13,530 nt of DNA from DASVLX01 sp035552275 (GCA_035552275.1 DASZLR010000085.1:1-13530), one strand, 5' to 3'. Counted from the first letter of the stretch, positions 1 through 6,760 are shown. The notes: a model not told the origin generated them from the sequence alone. Made by a program: numbers and translations.

Positions 1-23
1 GAGTATGGCGCGCGGGTGTCCGA

Positions 24-44
24 CGATCCTCACAGTGAGGGTCG
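24..44. promoter_or_regulatory. Dyad upstream of the cold-shock gene
   Basis: CCTCAC (28-33) and GTGAGG (35-40) form a hyphenated inverted repeat around A34. It extends outward as CGA/TCG beyond one mismatch, giving about 10-nt arms. It sits 18 nt before the Shine-Dalgarno of the cold-shock gene. It could be a protein-binding operator or, with a wider loop, a hairpin in the 5' leader of the mRNA. The symmetry is seen directly; the role is inferred. Confidence 0.4.
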
Positions 45-57
45 GGTTGGCATCCGC

Positions 58-63
58 AGGGAG
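58..63 (+). promoter_or_regulatory. Ribosome binding site that sets the cspA start
   Basis: AGGGAG lies 8 nt before the ATG at 72 but only 2 nt before the in-frame ATG at 66. The spacing favours 72 as the real start, which also gives the family's usual MxQGxVKWFN N-terminus. Confidence 0.7.
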
Positions 64-71
64 ATATGGTT

Positions 72-275
72 ATGGCGCAGGGCAGTGTTAAGTGGTTCAA
101 CGGAGAAAAGGGCTTCGGCTTCATCGAGCAGGACGGCGGAGGCCCCGATGTCTTCGTGCACTACTCGGAGATCCAGGGCAGCGGGTTCAAGTCTCTTGAC
201 GAGGGCCAGCGCGTAGAGTTCGAGATTGGTCAAGGTCAGAAGGGTCCGCAGGCCCAGGGCGTCCGCGCTATCTGA
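72..275 (+). CDS. cspA: Cold-shock protein, CspA family
   Basis: A 67-residue single cold-shock domain protein that binds single-stranded DNA and RNA and acts as an RNA chaperone in the cytoplasm. Both nucleic-acid-binding motifs are visible: KGFGFI (RNP1, about residues 14-19) and VFVHY (RNP2, about 28-32). The tail (VEFEIGxxxKGPQAxGVRxx) is close to the mycobacterial 67-residue CspA as I remember it. The ATG at 72 is preferred over the one at 66 because AGGGAG (58-63) sits 8 nt upstream of it. The gene stands alone, with a dyad upstream and a strong hairpin terminator 15 nt after the stop, so it is probably monocistronic. The length is exactly that of the actinobacterial type, and family assignment is secure. 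Confidence 0.95.
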   Translation: MAQGSVKWFNGEKGFGFIEQDGGGPDVFVHYSEIQGSGFKSLDEGQRVEFEIGQGQKGPQAQGVRAI

Positions 276-290
276 GTTCATTGACTTCGA

Positions 291-324
291 CGTGTGCCCG
301 TGTCCTTCTGGACACGGGCACACG
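291..324 (+). terminator. Strong hairpin terminator after cspA
   Basis: CGTGTGCCCGTGTCC (291-305) and its exact reverse complement (310-324) form a 15-bp perfect stem closed by TTCT. No T-tract follows, which is usual for actinobacterial terminators. The stem is symmetric, so it could also stop transcripts arriving from the convergent oxidoreductase cluster on the minus strand. Confidence 0.85.
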
Positions 325-577
325 CGCGTCTGGGGCACGGCCACCAGGCTGACCAGCGCGATCACCGCCAGCCGTAGGCCTGCACACTAGCCATGATCCG
401 GCGCTGCTCTGCCCCATCATCCGCCGCTGCGCTCCATGATCCCGGTGCCGACTTCGGCTCGGCGTCGGCTTCGCAAGGCCGTAGGCCGTCCGTGTCCTGA
501 GCGGCAGTTGAGGTACAGCAATTTTCGGTGTTTGCCGGCGTGCCCGGTTCGATGGCTGATTTCAGTCAGCACTGAAG
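325..577. other. Gene-poor stretch with degenerate short repeats
   Basis: I find no supported gene here. Related units start at 391 (CCATGATCCGGCGCTGC), 414 (CCATCATCCGCCGCTGC) and 434 (CCATGATCCCGG). GCCGTAGGCC occurs at 371-380 and again at 478-487. GCCGAC (447-452) and GTCGGC (464-469) could form a 6-bp hairpin. TTCAGT-CAGC-ACTGAA (561-576) lies immediately beyond the stop of the minus-strand oxidoreductase gene and could be a weak terminator for it. Open frames across the stretch lack the third-position G/C bias of the neighbouring genes. Confidence 0.5.
561..576 (-). terminator. Weak hairpin just after the oxidoreductase stop
   Basis: TTCAGT and ACTGAA form a perfect 6-bp stem around CAGC. 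The stem can be lengthened by A-T and G-T pairs into the stop codon at 578-580. It is the first structure a transcript of the minus-strand cluster would meet. It has no T-tract, so it is only a candidate. Confidence 0.35.
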
Positions 578-1492
578 TTATCGAGATAGTGAGGACGAGA
601 GAACGGTGAGGGTGTGGTCGGCGCCGGGGTCGCCGTCGGTGGCCGGGACCAGCCCGATCTCGTCCAACCCAGCGTCGGCGTAGTCGCGCAACCGTGCCTC
701 CACAGCCGCGACGTCACCGACCAGACCCACCGTGCCGGCGGCATCCAACGGCAGAGCCGCGCGCAATTCTGCTTGCCCCGCACCGGATCGGGCCAGCTCC
801 ACCGCCGCGCCGAAGCCTGCCGCGACGAACATCTCGGCGTACCCGCGAACGGTCAGGTACCGCACGATGCCGTCCAGCAACTGCGTGTGCGCCAGCGGAC
901 CGGGATCGATCGCGGCCGGCAGCCAGGCGGCCAGTCGCGGCGGCTTGCGGCCGAACCGATGCGCCCTGCCGGCCAGTTTCGCGCGCAGCGCACGCACCTG
1001 GTCCGGGGAGACCAGGTCCAGCACCATCCGATCGGCGTGCTCGGCGGCGATGGCGATCGCCCGGTCGCCGAAGGCCGCCACGGTCAACGGACCCGCGCCC
1101 GGTGAACTCCGCCAGCCGGCCAGCGCCCGCGCGGTGGCCGCCATCGTCGTGACCGCACCGGCCCGCGACCGGCCATGCAGCCCTTCCACCACCCGCACGC
1201 TCGAAGTGCCCAGCGCGACCCCGACCGGCCGTCCGGTCACGGCGGCTACCGACTCGGCCGCGCGCGCGATCGTCGCCGGATCGCGCACCGACACCGGGAC
1301 CGGACCTGCGGTGAGCGCGATCTGTCGGGTGCCCAGGCCGATCGCGGTCGCCAACACGAACGCGTCCCACGTCGGGCCCTCGCCGACCCACAACTCGGGA
1401 TATCCCAGCCGGTCGGCCGAGGATGCCACCGCCAGCGACTCCCGGCGCGTCCGATCGTCCTCCCGGGCCGACACCACAACGCTCAAGTCCAT
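578..1492 (-). CDS. LLM-class F420/flavin-dependent oxidoreductase
   Basis: A 304-residue luciferase-like monooxygenase (TIM barrel) that should use reduced F420 or FMN on an unknown substrate. Family signs: DRLGYPELWVGEGPTWDAF (residues 27-45), a barrel strand and nonprolyl turn around LTAGPVPVSVRDPATIARAAESV (about 60-82), and a GVALGTSSVRVVEGLHGR segment (about 91-108). These resemble the Rv3093c-type subgroup of F420 oxidoreductases; I infer F420 rather than FMN from that resemblance and the actinobacterial setting. It is the last gene of a minus-strand cluster, 45 nt after the Lrp-type regulator. The ATG at 1492 has no Shine-Dalgarno but lies 7 nt after a TACCGT hexamer (1500-1505), so it may also have its own leaderless transcript. 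Length is normal for the family. Confidence 0.85.
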   Translation of the reverse strand: MDLSVVVSAREDDRTRRESLAVASSADRLGYPELWVGEGPTWDAFVLATAIGLGTRQIALTAGPVPVSVRDPATIARAAESVAAVTGRPVGVALGTSSVRVVEGLHGRSRAGAVTTMAATARALAGWRSSPGAGPLTVAAFGDRAIAIAAEHADRMVLDLVSPDQVRALRAKLAGRAHRFGRKPPRLAAWLPAAIDPGPLAHTQLLDGIVRYLTVRGYAEMFVAAGFGAAVELARSGAGQAELRAALPLDAAGTVGLVGDVAAVEARLRDYADAGLDEIGLVPATDGDPGADHTLTVLSSSLSR

Positions 1493-1499
1493 GGCACCG

Positions 1500-1505
1500 A
1501 CGGTA
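1500..1505 (-). promoter_or_regulatory. Putative -10 box of a leaderless promoter (LLM gene)
   Basis: Read on the minus strand this is TACCGT, matching TANNNT, and it ends 7 nt before the ATG at 1492. There is no Shine-Dalgarno in between. I see no convincing -35 element. Confidence 0.4.
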
Positions 1506-1537
1506 GGTCGGCGACGCCGGTGACCGCAGTCGTTATT

Positions 1538-2026
1538 TCAGATGGCGGGAGGGCGGGACTCGAACGGCGTGGACAGCACCACCGTCGTCCGGGTGGACAC
1601 GTTCGCCGCCTCCCGGACCCGGCGCAGCAGATCCTCCAGCGCCGCCGGCGACGCCACCCGCACCAGCAGCACATACGACTCGTCGCCGGCCACCGAGTAG
1701 CAGGCCTCGACCTCCGGAAGATGCTCGATCCGCGCCGGATAGTCGTCCGGGGCGGCCGGATCGAACGGAGTCAGCGAGATCAACGCGGTCAGCGGCAGAC
1801 CCAGCTCATCGAAGTCGATGTGCGCCGCATAGCCGCGCACCACACCGCGCTGCTCCAGCCGCCGCACCCGCTGATGCACCGCTGACACGCTCAACCCGAC
1901 CCGCTCGGACAGGTCGGTGAAACTGCACCGGCCGTCGGAGGCCAACTCGCGCAGAATCGCCCGGTCGATCGGCTCCAACGAACTCGCCGCCGCGTTCGAC
2001 GCCGATCCGGCCGCTGGGCGGGTCAC
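1538..2026 (-). CDS. Lrp/AsnC family transcriptional regulator
   Basis: A 162-residue feast/famine regulator, a DNA-binding protein that senses amino acids or related small molecules. The N-terminal AsnC-type helix-turn-helix covers about residues 18-66 (IDRAILRELxxDGRCSFTDL, then GLSVSAVHQRVRRLEQRGVV). The C-terminal RAM ligand-binding domain covers about 79-155, with the GDESYVLLVRV strand-turn near 114-124. The reading frame stays open far upstream, but that part runs out of frame through the peptidase gene. The start is most likely the GTG at 2026, whose bases overlap the peptidase stop as GTGA. That overlap implies translational coupling, and the regulator probably controls its own cluster. 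No strong Shine-Dalgarno precedes the GTG, which again fits coupling. Length is typical for Lrp proteins. Confidence 0.9.
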   Translation of the reverse strand: MTRPAAGSASNAAASSLEPIDRAILRELASDGRCSFTDLSERVGLSVSAVHQRVRRLEQRGVVRGYAAHIDFDELGLPLTALISLTPFDPAAPDDYPARIEHLPEVEACYSVAGDESYVLLVRVASPAALEDLLRRVREAANVSTRTTVVLSTPFESRPPAI

Positions 2027-3195
2027 AGGCTGACCAGCTCGTGCGGGCGGTTGTTCAACCGCGACACCCCGTCGTCGGTGACCACCACGATGTCCTCGAT
2101 GCGCGCGCCCCACCGGCCGGGCAGATAGATCCCCGGCTCGACGCTGAACGCCATCCCCGGCTCCAGCGGCAGCGCGTTGCCACCCACGATGTAGGGCTCC
2201 TCGTGCACGTCCAGGCCGATGCCGTGTCCGGTCCGGTGAATGAAGTAGTCGCCGAACCCGGCGTCGACGATCACCTGTCGGGCCGCCACGTCCACCGCGT
2301 CGGCGGTCACCCCCGGCCGCACCGCCGCCACCGACGCCTGCTGCGCCCGCCGCAACACCTCGTATGTCTCGGCGACGTCGCCGGCCGCCGGCTCGCCCAG
2401 CACGTATGTCCTGGTGGAGTCCGAGTTGTAGCCCTCCGGGGTCGGGCCGCCGATGTCGATCACCACCACATCGCCGGCCTCGATCACCCGGTCCGACAGC
2501 TCGTGGTGCGGGCTGGCACCGTTCGGGCCGGAGCCGACGATCACGAACTCGGCCAGGGCATGGCCCTCCGCCACGATCGCGGCCGCGATGTCCGCGCCGA
2601 CCTCCGCCTCGGTCCGGCCCGGCCGCAGCCATTCGGCCATCCGGGCGTGCACCCGGTCGATCGCCTCCCCCGCCCGGCGCAGCGCGGCGACCTCGGCGGC
2701 GTCCTTGCGCATCCGCAACTCGCGCAGGATCGGACCGGCCAACACCTGATCCACAGTGGACAACCCAGTGGGCGATCCAGTGGGCGCCGCGTCGCGCAGG
2801 CCCAACACATGCAGCGCCGGCATCATGTCCGACACGGCGATCCGCGCCGGCCCTCCCCCGCCGCGCAACACGCCGTGCGCCAGCGCGAACGGGTCCTCGC
2901 CGTCCACCCAGGTGGCGACCTCGACGCCCAGCGCGTCGGTCGGCACGTCCGCGTAGCCCGGCCGTTCCAGCTTCGGCACCACCAGGGTCGGCACGGCTGA
3001 CACGTCCGCGGCCGGCAGCACCAGGCAGGTCAGCCGCTCGAACGAACGGCCCACCGCGCCGAGCAGATACCGCAGGTCCGAACCCGGCGCGACCAGCAGC
3101 GCGGTCACGTCCGCCCGCGCCGCCGCCGCCCGCGCACGGTCCAACCTGGACCGCAGCGCGGCCACATCCCTGTCGCTGTCCGCCGAACCCGTCAT
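2023..3195 (-). CDS. pepE: M24 Xaa-Pro dipeptidase, PepE-like
   Basis: A 390-residue cytoplasmic metallopeptidase expected to cleave Xaa-Pro dipeptides. A creatinase-type N-terminal domain covers about residues 10-150 and the pita-bread M24 domain about 160-385. The five metal ligands are in place: D247 (VVIDIGG), D259 (SDSTRT), H324 (HRTGHGIGL), E353 (FSVEPGIY) and E367 (ARIEDIV), with further histidines at H230, H231 and H331. The sequence closely resembles mycobacterial PepE (Rv2089c) as I remember it, and a 5'-3' exonuclease like Rv2090 lies 2.6 kb away. It is the first gene of a three-gene minus-strand cluster; its TGA overlaps the GTG of the Lrp-type regulator. TAGGCT (3203-3208) lies 7 nt before the ATG and no Shine-Dalgarno is seen, so a leaderless mRNA is likely. 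Confidence 0.92.
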   Translation of the reverse strand: MTGSADSDRDVAALRSRLDRARAAAARADVTALLVAPGSDLRYLLGAVGRSFERLTCLVLPAADVSAVPTLVVPKLERPGYADVPTDALGVEVATWVDGEDPFALAHGVLRGGGGPARIAVSDMMPALHVLGLRDAAPTGSPTGLSTVDQVLAGPILRELRMRKDAAEVAALRRAGEAIDRVHARMAEWLRPGRTEAEVGADIAAAIVAEGHALAEFVIVGSGPNGASPHHELSDRVIEAGDVVVIDIGGPTPEGYNSDSTRTYVLGEPAAGDVAETYEVLRRAQQASVAAVRPGVTADAVDVAARQVIVDAGFGDYFIHRTGHGIGLDVHEEPYIVGGNALPLEPGMAFSVEPGIYLPGRWGARIEDIVVVTDDGVSRLNNRPHELVSL

Positions 3196-3202
3196 ACCGG
3201 CA

Positions 3203-3208
3203 AGCCTA
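3203..3208 (-). promoter_or_regulatory. Putative -10 box of a leaderless promoter (pepE)
   Basis: On the minus strand this reads TAGGCT and ends 7 nt before the ATG at 3195. It lies in the 106-nt space between two divergent genes. No clear -35 is visible. Confidence 0.45.
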
Positions 3209-3265
3209 TCGGGCGGCCGACCGGACGCCAGCCGCCACGACCATGCCAGCGTCCCCGACAGGGCC

Positions 3266-3271
3266 TACCGT
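3266..3271 (+). promoter_or_regulatory. Putative -10 box for the hydroxyacid dehydrogenase
   Basis: TACCGT fits TANNNT and lies 30 nt before the GTG start. A transcript starting about 7 nt further on would carry a leader of about 24 nt that includes the Shine-Dalgarno at 3288-3296. No -35 match is obvious. Confidence 0.3.
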
Positions 3272-3287
3272 CGAAACCGACCGCGCT

Positions 3288-3296
3288 GGAAGGGAG
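3288..3296 (+). promoter_or_regulatory. Strong ribosome binding site
   Basis: GGAAGGGAG lies 5 nt before the GTG at 3302. It justifies the GTG as start codon, and the N-terminus that follows leads straight into the dinucleotide-binding strand. Confidence 0.75.
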
Positions 3297-3301
3297 AAAC
3301 A

Positions 3302-4180
3302 GTGTCCGATCGACCCACCATCGCCGTGCTCGGCACCGGGATCATGGGCTCGCCGATCGCATCCCAGCTGATCGACCATGGTTTCGACGTGCGGGTGTGG
3401 AATCGCACCGCCGACAAGACGCGGCCGCTGGCGGACCGGGGCGCGACCGTCGCCGCCACCCCGGCCGCCGCCGCCGACAGCGCTGATGTCGTGCTGACCA
3501 TGCTCGCCAACGGCCAGATCGTCCAGGAGGTGATGGCCGGCGAACGCGGCGCGCTGGCCGCCATGCCACCCGCCGCGATCTGGTTGCAGATGAGCACTGT
3601 CGGCGTCGCGGCCAGCGCCGACCTAGCCGCGCTCGCCGAGCAGGCCGGTGTCGGCTATGTCGACTGCCCGGTGCTGGGCACCCGCCAGCCCGCCGAACAG
3701 GGCACGCTCGTGGTGCTGGAATCCGGCCCGGCCGAGCTGTCCGACCGTTGCCGGCCGGTGTTCGAGGCGATCGGCAGCCGGGTGATCCGGGTCGGCTCCG
3801 CGGGTGCCGCCAGTCGACTCAAGATGGTCTGCAACAACTGGGTTCTCGCGATCACCAACGCCACCGCCGAGTCCGTCGCGCTGGCGGGCGCGCTCGACGT
3901 CGACCCGAACCTGCTGCTGGACGCCATGCGCGGTGGCAACCTGGACTGCCAGTACCTGCACATCAAGGCCCGGGACATGATCGACGAGGACTACCGCCTG
4001 TCGTTCGCGGCGAACCTGGCCGCCAAGGACGCCCGGCTGATCCTGGACGCCTGCGGCGACCGGGCCGATCTCGCCGGCACCCGGGCCGCGCTCAACCACC
4101 TCGACCGCACCCGCGAACTCGGCCACGGCGAACAGGACATGGGCGCGCTCTACGAGGCGGTGCGTGAACAGCGTCCCTGA
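3302..4180 (+). CDS. NAD(P)-dependent beta-hydroxyacid dehydrogenase
   Basis: A 292-residue member of the 3-hydroxyisobutyrate/6-phosphogluconate dehydrogenase superfamily, oxidising a 3-hydroxy acid or reducing the matching semialdehyde. The N-terminal Rossmann fold carries GTGIMG (residues 11-16) and RVWNRT (31-36). The family strand QMSTV (96-100) and the substrate-binding DCPVLGTRQPAEQGTL (121-136) replace the usual DAPVSGG-type loop. The catalytic lysine is K174, followed by N178, and KD (242-243) sits in the C-terminal helical domain. Loss of the DAPVSGG glycine pair suggests a substrate other than hydroxyisobutyrate; that is inference. The gene starts at a GTG behind a strong Shine-Dalgarno, faces away from pepE, and ends 13 nt from the convergent phosphoesterase stop with no clear terminator between. 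Confidence 0.9.
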   Translation: MSDRPTIAVLGTGIMGSPIASQLIDHGFDVRVWNRTADKTRPLADRGATVAATPAAAADSADVVLTMLANGQIVQEVMAGERGALAAMPPAAIWLQMSTVGVAASADLAALAEQAGVGYVDCPVLGTRQPAEQGTLVVLESGPAELSDRCRPVFEAIGSRVIRVGSAGAASRLKMVCNNWVLAITNATAESVALAGALDVDPNLLLDAMRGGNLDCQYLHIKARDMIDEDYRLSFAANLAAKDARLILDACGDRADLAGTRAALNHLDRTRELGHGEQDMGALYEAVREQRP

Positions 4181-4193
4181 ACGGCGTGCGTGA

Positions 4194-5756
4194 TCAACTC
4201 CGGCGCGGCTGAACCAGACCGCTGGGCCGGCCGCGCACCGGGCTGGTCTCCTGGGCCGGCATGGCGTTGGGCGGCACCGGAAAGGGCCGGCCGTGCCGCA
4301 GGGTGCCCAGGATGATGTTGATGTTGCCCTCGATCAGCGCCTTCAGCGCGCCGAAATCCGGTTTGGGCAGCACCGGCGGTGTGTCGTCGGCGGCCTGCGC
4401 GAAGTCGAACGCCGAGGTCAGGTCCCCGACCGTGTGCCGCCGCCAGTCGGACAGGTTCGGCACGGGCACGCCGAACCGCCGTTCCAGCAGCCGCAGTTGC
4501 GAGGTGTGGTCGAACACGTCCGAGCAGACCAGGCCGCCCCTGGTGTAGGGCGAGACCACCAGGCACGGCACCCGGAATCCCAGCCCGATCGGCCCGGCGA
4601 TGCCCTCCGCGTCAGCGACTCCGGCCAGCGGCACGGTCAGGTACTCCCCCGGCGTGCCCGGCGGCGCGACCGGCGGCGGGACGTGGTCGAAGAAGCCGCC
4701 GTTCTCGTCGTAGCTGATGATCAGCGCGGTCTTCTCCCACACCGCCGGATTCGAGGTGAGGATGTCCAGCAGGTGCAGCATTCCGACCGCGCCGAACGCC
4801 GGCGGCAGCGCGGGATGCTCGCAGGTCAACAGCGAGGGCACCACCCAGGACACGGCCGGGAGCGTGTCGCTCTCGACGTCGTGCCGGAAGTCGTCCGGAT
4901 AGGTCGGCGCCAGCCCCTTGGCCGCCAGCGCGGCCGCCGGATCGCGGGTGTACTGGGTGAAGCGTTCCAGCATGCCGGACAGGAACCGCCGGGACAGCAC
5001 CTCGATGCTCTTGTTCTCGTACACCTTCCAGCTGACGCCGGCTTCCTCCAGCTGCTCCGGGTAGGTGCGCCAGGAGTACACCGCTTGGCGCGGCGGGTTC
5101 AGCGGCGTTTCCAGCAGTGGCCCGCCGTGCCGGCCGTCCGGGTCGATGGTGCCGCTGATCCAGTACAGCCGGTTCGGGTCGGTCGGCCCGAGCACCGAGC
5201 AGAAGTAGTTGTCGCAGATGGTGAACGCGTCGGCCAGCGCGCGGTGCGCCGGCACGTCGGCACGGGTGTAGTAGCCCATCGTGGCCGGGCCGTTGGCCGC
5301 CCCGTTGCGCCGCAGGTGCACGTTGACCCACTGGTCCAGCGCCCCGCCGTTCCAGGCCAGGTGCTGCGGTCCCCAGTCGTGCGTCGGATCGTTGATCGCG
5401 TCGCCGTCCAGCGTCGCGCCGCGGGTGGTGTTCAGCCGGAACGGGTTGAGATATCCGGCGGGCGTAGGCCCGACGCCCGGCTGGTAGCCGAACTGGCGGA
5501 ACGCCGGCGAGGCGTCGTCAAAGCCGCGCACCCCGGACATGGTTCCGTACAGATGATCGAAGGACCGGTTCTCCTGCATCAGCAGCACGATGTGCTCGAT
5601 GTCGTTGAGCGAGCCGGTGCCGGCCGGATCGACGGCGTGCGCCCGCTCGATGACCGGTCCGGCGAGATCTTTCACCAGCCGCGCGCCGTGCCGGCGAACC
5701 AGGGAAGCCAGCACGTCGTTGCGGTTCAGCCCGGCGAACGGACTCGACTCGGCCAT
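4194..5756 (-). CDS. PLC-type phosphoesterase (PF04185), no signal peptide
   Basis: A 520-residue phospholipase C/acid phosphatase-type enzyme that hydrolyses phosphoester bonds. Motifs: IEHIVLLMQENRSFDHLYG (residues 53-71), LGPTDPNRLYWISGT (189-203), a conserved EH at 312-313, ISYDENGGFFDHVPPP (347-362) and RVPCLVVSPYTRGGLV (395-410). The first motif supplies the usual metal-binding E62/N63 pair. The C-terminal PVPPNAMPAQE is also seen in relatives. The start is set by GAGGG (5762-5766) 5 nt before the ATG at 5756; a longer frame would run into the divergent exonuclease gene. From this ATG there is no twin-arginine or Sec signal and no hydrophobic N-terminal stretch, unlike secreted bacterial PLCs. 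It may therefore act inside the cell, or leave by another route. The substrate cannot be read from the sequence. Confidence 0.88.
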   Translation of the reverse strand: MAESSPFAGLNRNDVLASLVRRHGARLVKDLAGPVIERAHAVDPAGTGSLNDIEHIVLLMQENRSFDHLYGTMSGVRGFDDASPAFRQFGYQPGVGPTPAGYLNPFRLNTTRGATLDGDAINDPTHDWGPQHLAWNGGALDQWVNVHLRRNGAANGPATMGYYTRADVPAHRALADAFTICDNYFCSVLGPTDPNRLYWISGTIDPDGRHGGPLLETPLNPPRQAVYSWRTYPEQLEEAGVSWKVYENKSIEVLSRRFLSGMLERFTQYTRDPAAALAAKGLAPTYPDDFRHDVESDTLPAVSWVVPSLLTCEHPALPPAFGAVGMLHLLDILTSNPAVWEKTALIISYDENGGFFDHVPPPVAPPGTPGEYLTVPLAGVADAEGIAGPIGLGFRVPCLVVSPYTRGGLVCSDVFDHTSQLRLLERRFGVPVPNLSDWRRHTVGDLTSAFDFAQAADDTPPVLPKPDFGALKALIEGNINIILGTLRHGRPFPVPPNAMPAQETSPVRGRPSGLVQPRRS

Positions 5757-5761
5757 CGTCA

Positions 5762-5766
5762 CCCTC
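5762..5766 (-). promoter_or_regulatory. Ribosome binding site that sets the phosphoesterase start
   Basis: GAGGG on the minus strand lies 5 nt before the ATG at 5756. It supports that start over the in-frame codon at 5834, which would overlap the start of the divergent exonuclease gene. Confidence 0.65.
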
Positions 5767-5813
5767 GGTCGACACTGATCTCGGTACTGGTCTCGATCAC
5801 CGGCAGTCTGGCA

Positions 5814-5819
5814 TACGCT
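5814..5819 (+). promoter_or_regulatory. Putative -10 box of a leaderless promoter (exonuclease)
   Basis: TACGCT ends 8 nt before the ATG at 5828, with no Shine-Dalgarno in between. It lies in the 71-nt space between divergent genes. No -35 is evident. Confidence 0.4.
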
Positions 5820-5827
5820 GTGCTCCG

Positions 5828-6760
5828 ATGACACTGGTTCTGCTGGACTCGGCCAGCCTGTACTTCCGGGCCTACTTCGCCCTGCCCGAGTCGATCACGG
5901 CGCCGGACGGGACGCCGGTGAACGCGGTGCGCGGATTCACCGACACGGTCGCCCGCATCCTGGTCGACCGCCGGCCGTCGCGGCTGGTCGCCTGCCTGGA
6001 CGCGGACTGGCGGCCGGAGTTCCGGGTCGAACTGCTGCCCAGTTACAAGGCCCACCGGGTGGCGGAGGAGCGCGAAGACGGCGCTGAGCAGGTGCCGGAC
6101 ACGCTGGCTCCGCAGGTGCCGATCATCCTGGACGTGCTGCGCGCCGCCGGGCTGGCCATGGCGGAGGCCGAGGGCCACGAGGCCGACGACGTGATCGGCA
6201 CGCTGGTCGCGCAGGAGAGCTTCGACCCGGTGGACGTGGTGACCGGCGACCGGGATCTGTTCCAGGTGGTGCGGGACGAGCCCACCCCGGCCCGGGTCAG
6301 CTATGTCGGTCGCGGCTGGGCCAAGGCCGAGGTGCTCGGGCCGGCCGAGCTCGCGGTCAAGTACAACCTGCCCGCCGTCAACGCCGGCCCGGCGTACGCG
6401 GACATGGCGGTGCTGCGCGGTGACCCGTCCGACGGGCTGCCCGGCGTGCCCGGCATCGGTGAGAAGACGGCCGCCAAGCTGATCACCGAGTTCGGCTCGC
6501 TGGCATCGCTGCTGGCCGCGACCATCGACGGCGATCCGCGGGTGCCGGCCAAGGTTCGGGTGAAACTGGCCGAGTCCGCCGAATATCTCGCCGCCGCGCC
6601 CGGCGTGGTCCGGGTGGTCACCGACGCGCCGATCGCGATGTACGAGGCGAGCATCGTGCCGCGCGAGCCGGCCGACCCCCCGGAACTCGCCCGACTGCGG
6701 GAGCGGTGGGGTCTCGGCGCGTCCATCGACCGGCTGATCGCCGCGCTGCGGAATCGCTGA
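5828..6760 (+). CDS. Stand-alone 5'-3' exonuclease (FEN family)
   Basis: A 310-residue structure-specific 5' nuclease like the N-terminal domain of DNA polymerase I, without a polymerase domain, acting in Okazaki-fragment and repair processing. The PIN-like nuclease fold carries the acidic residues: D7 (LVLLDSAS), D58/D60 (CLDADW), the EADD cluster (118-121) and D141/D143 (VTGDRDLF), with D199 and D202 in the RGDPSDGLPGVPGIGEKTA segment. The arch has the basic SYKAHR (72-77). The helix-hairpin-helix part of the H3TH region covers about 202-230. Length fits mycobacterial Rv2090-type proteins. There is no Shine-Dalgarno; TACGCT lies 8 nt before the ATG. The flavin reductase-like gene follows after 11 nt, so the two are probably co-transcribed although no functional link is obvious. 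Confidence 0.93.
   Translation: MTLVLLDSASLYFRAYFALPESITAPDGTPVNAVRGFTDTVARILVDRRPSRLVACLDADWRPEFRVELLPSYKAHRVAEEREDGAEQVPDTLAPQVPIILDVLRAAGLAMAEAEGHEADDVIGTLVAQESFDPVDVVTGDRDLFQVVRDEPTPARVSYVGRGWAKAEVLGPAELAVKYNLPAVNAGPAYADMAVLRGDPSDGLPGVPGIGEKTAAKLITEFGSLASLLAATIDGDPRVPAKVRVKLAESAEYLAAAPGVVRVVTDAPIAMYEASIVPREPADPPELARLRERWGLGASIDRLIAALRNR

Noticed and set aside
30..365. Minus-strand open frame opposite cspA
   Set aside because: Antisense of a certain gene and crossing its terminator hairpin.
362..520. Minus-strand open frame ending RRIMASVQAYGWR at 362
   Set aside because: The end looks protein-like, but there is no start codon and the upstream part lacks the third-position G/C bias; not enough to call a gene or remnant.
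436..609. 57-residue plus-strand frame starting MIPVPTSARRRLRKAVGRPC
   Set aside because: No ribosome site, mixed third-position use, and its end is antisense to the oxidoreductase gene.
2027..2632. N-terminal extension of the Lrp-type regulator into the peptidase gene
   Set aside because: The extension is out-of-frame peptidase sequence; the regulator domain begins only after the GTG at 2026.
4293..5831. Long plus-strand open frame (512 codons) opposite the phosphoesterase gene
   Set aside because: Rich in R, G, P, Q, V and H without any domain, as expected for the complement of a high-GC gene; the minus strand carries clear PF04185 motifs.
5757..5834. Upstream start for the phosphoesterase at 5834
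   Set aside because: It overlaps the divergent exonuclease start, adds no signal peptide, and the ATG at 5756 has a well-placed GAGGG.
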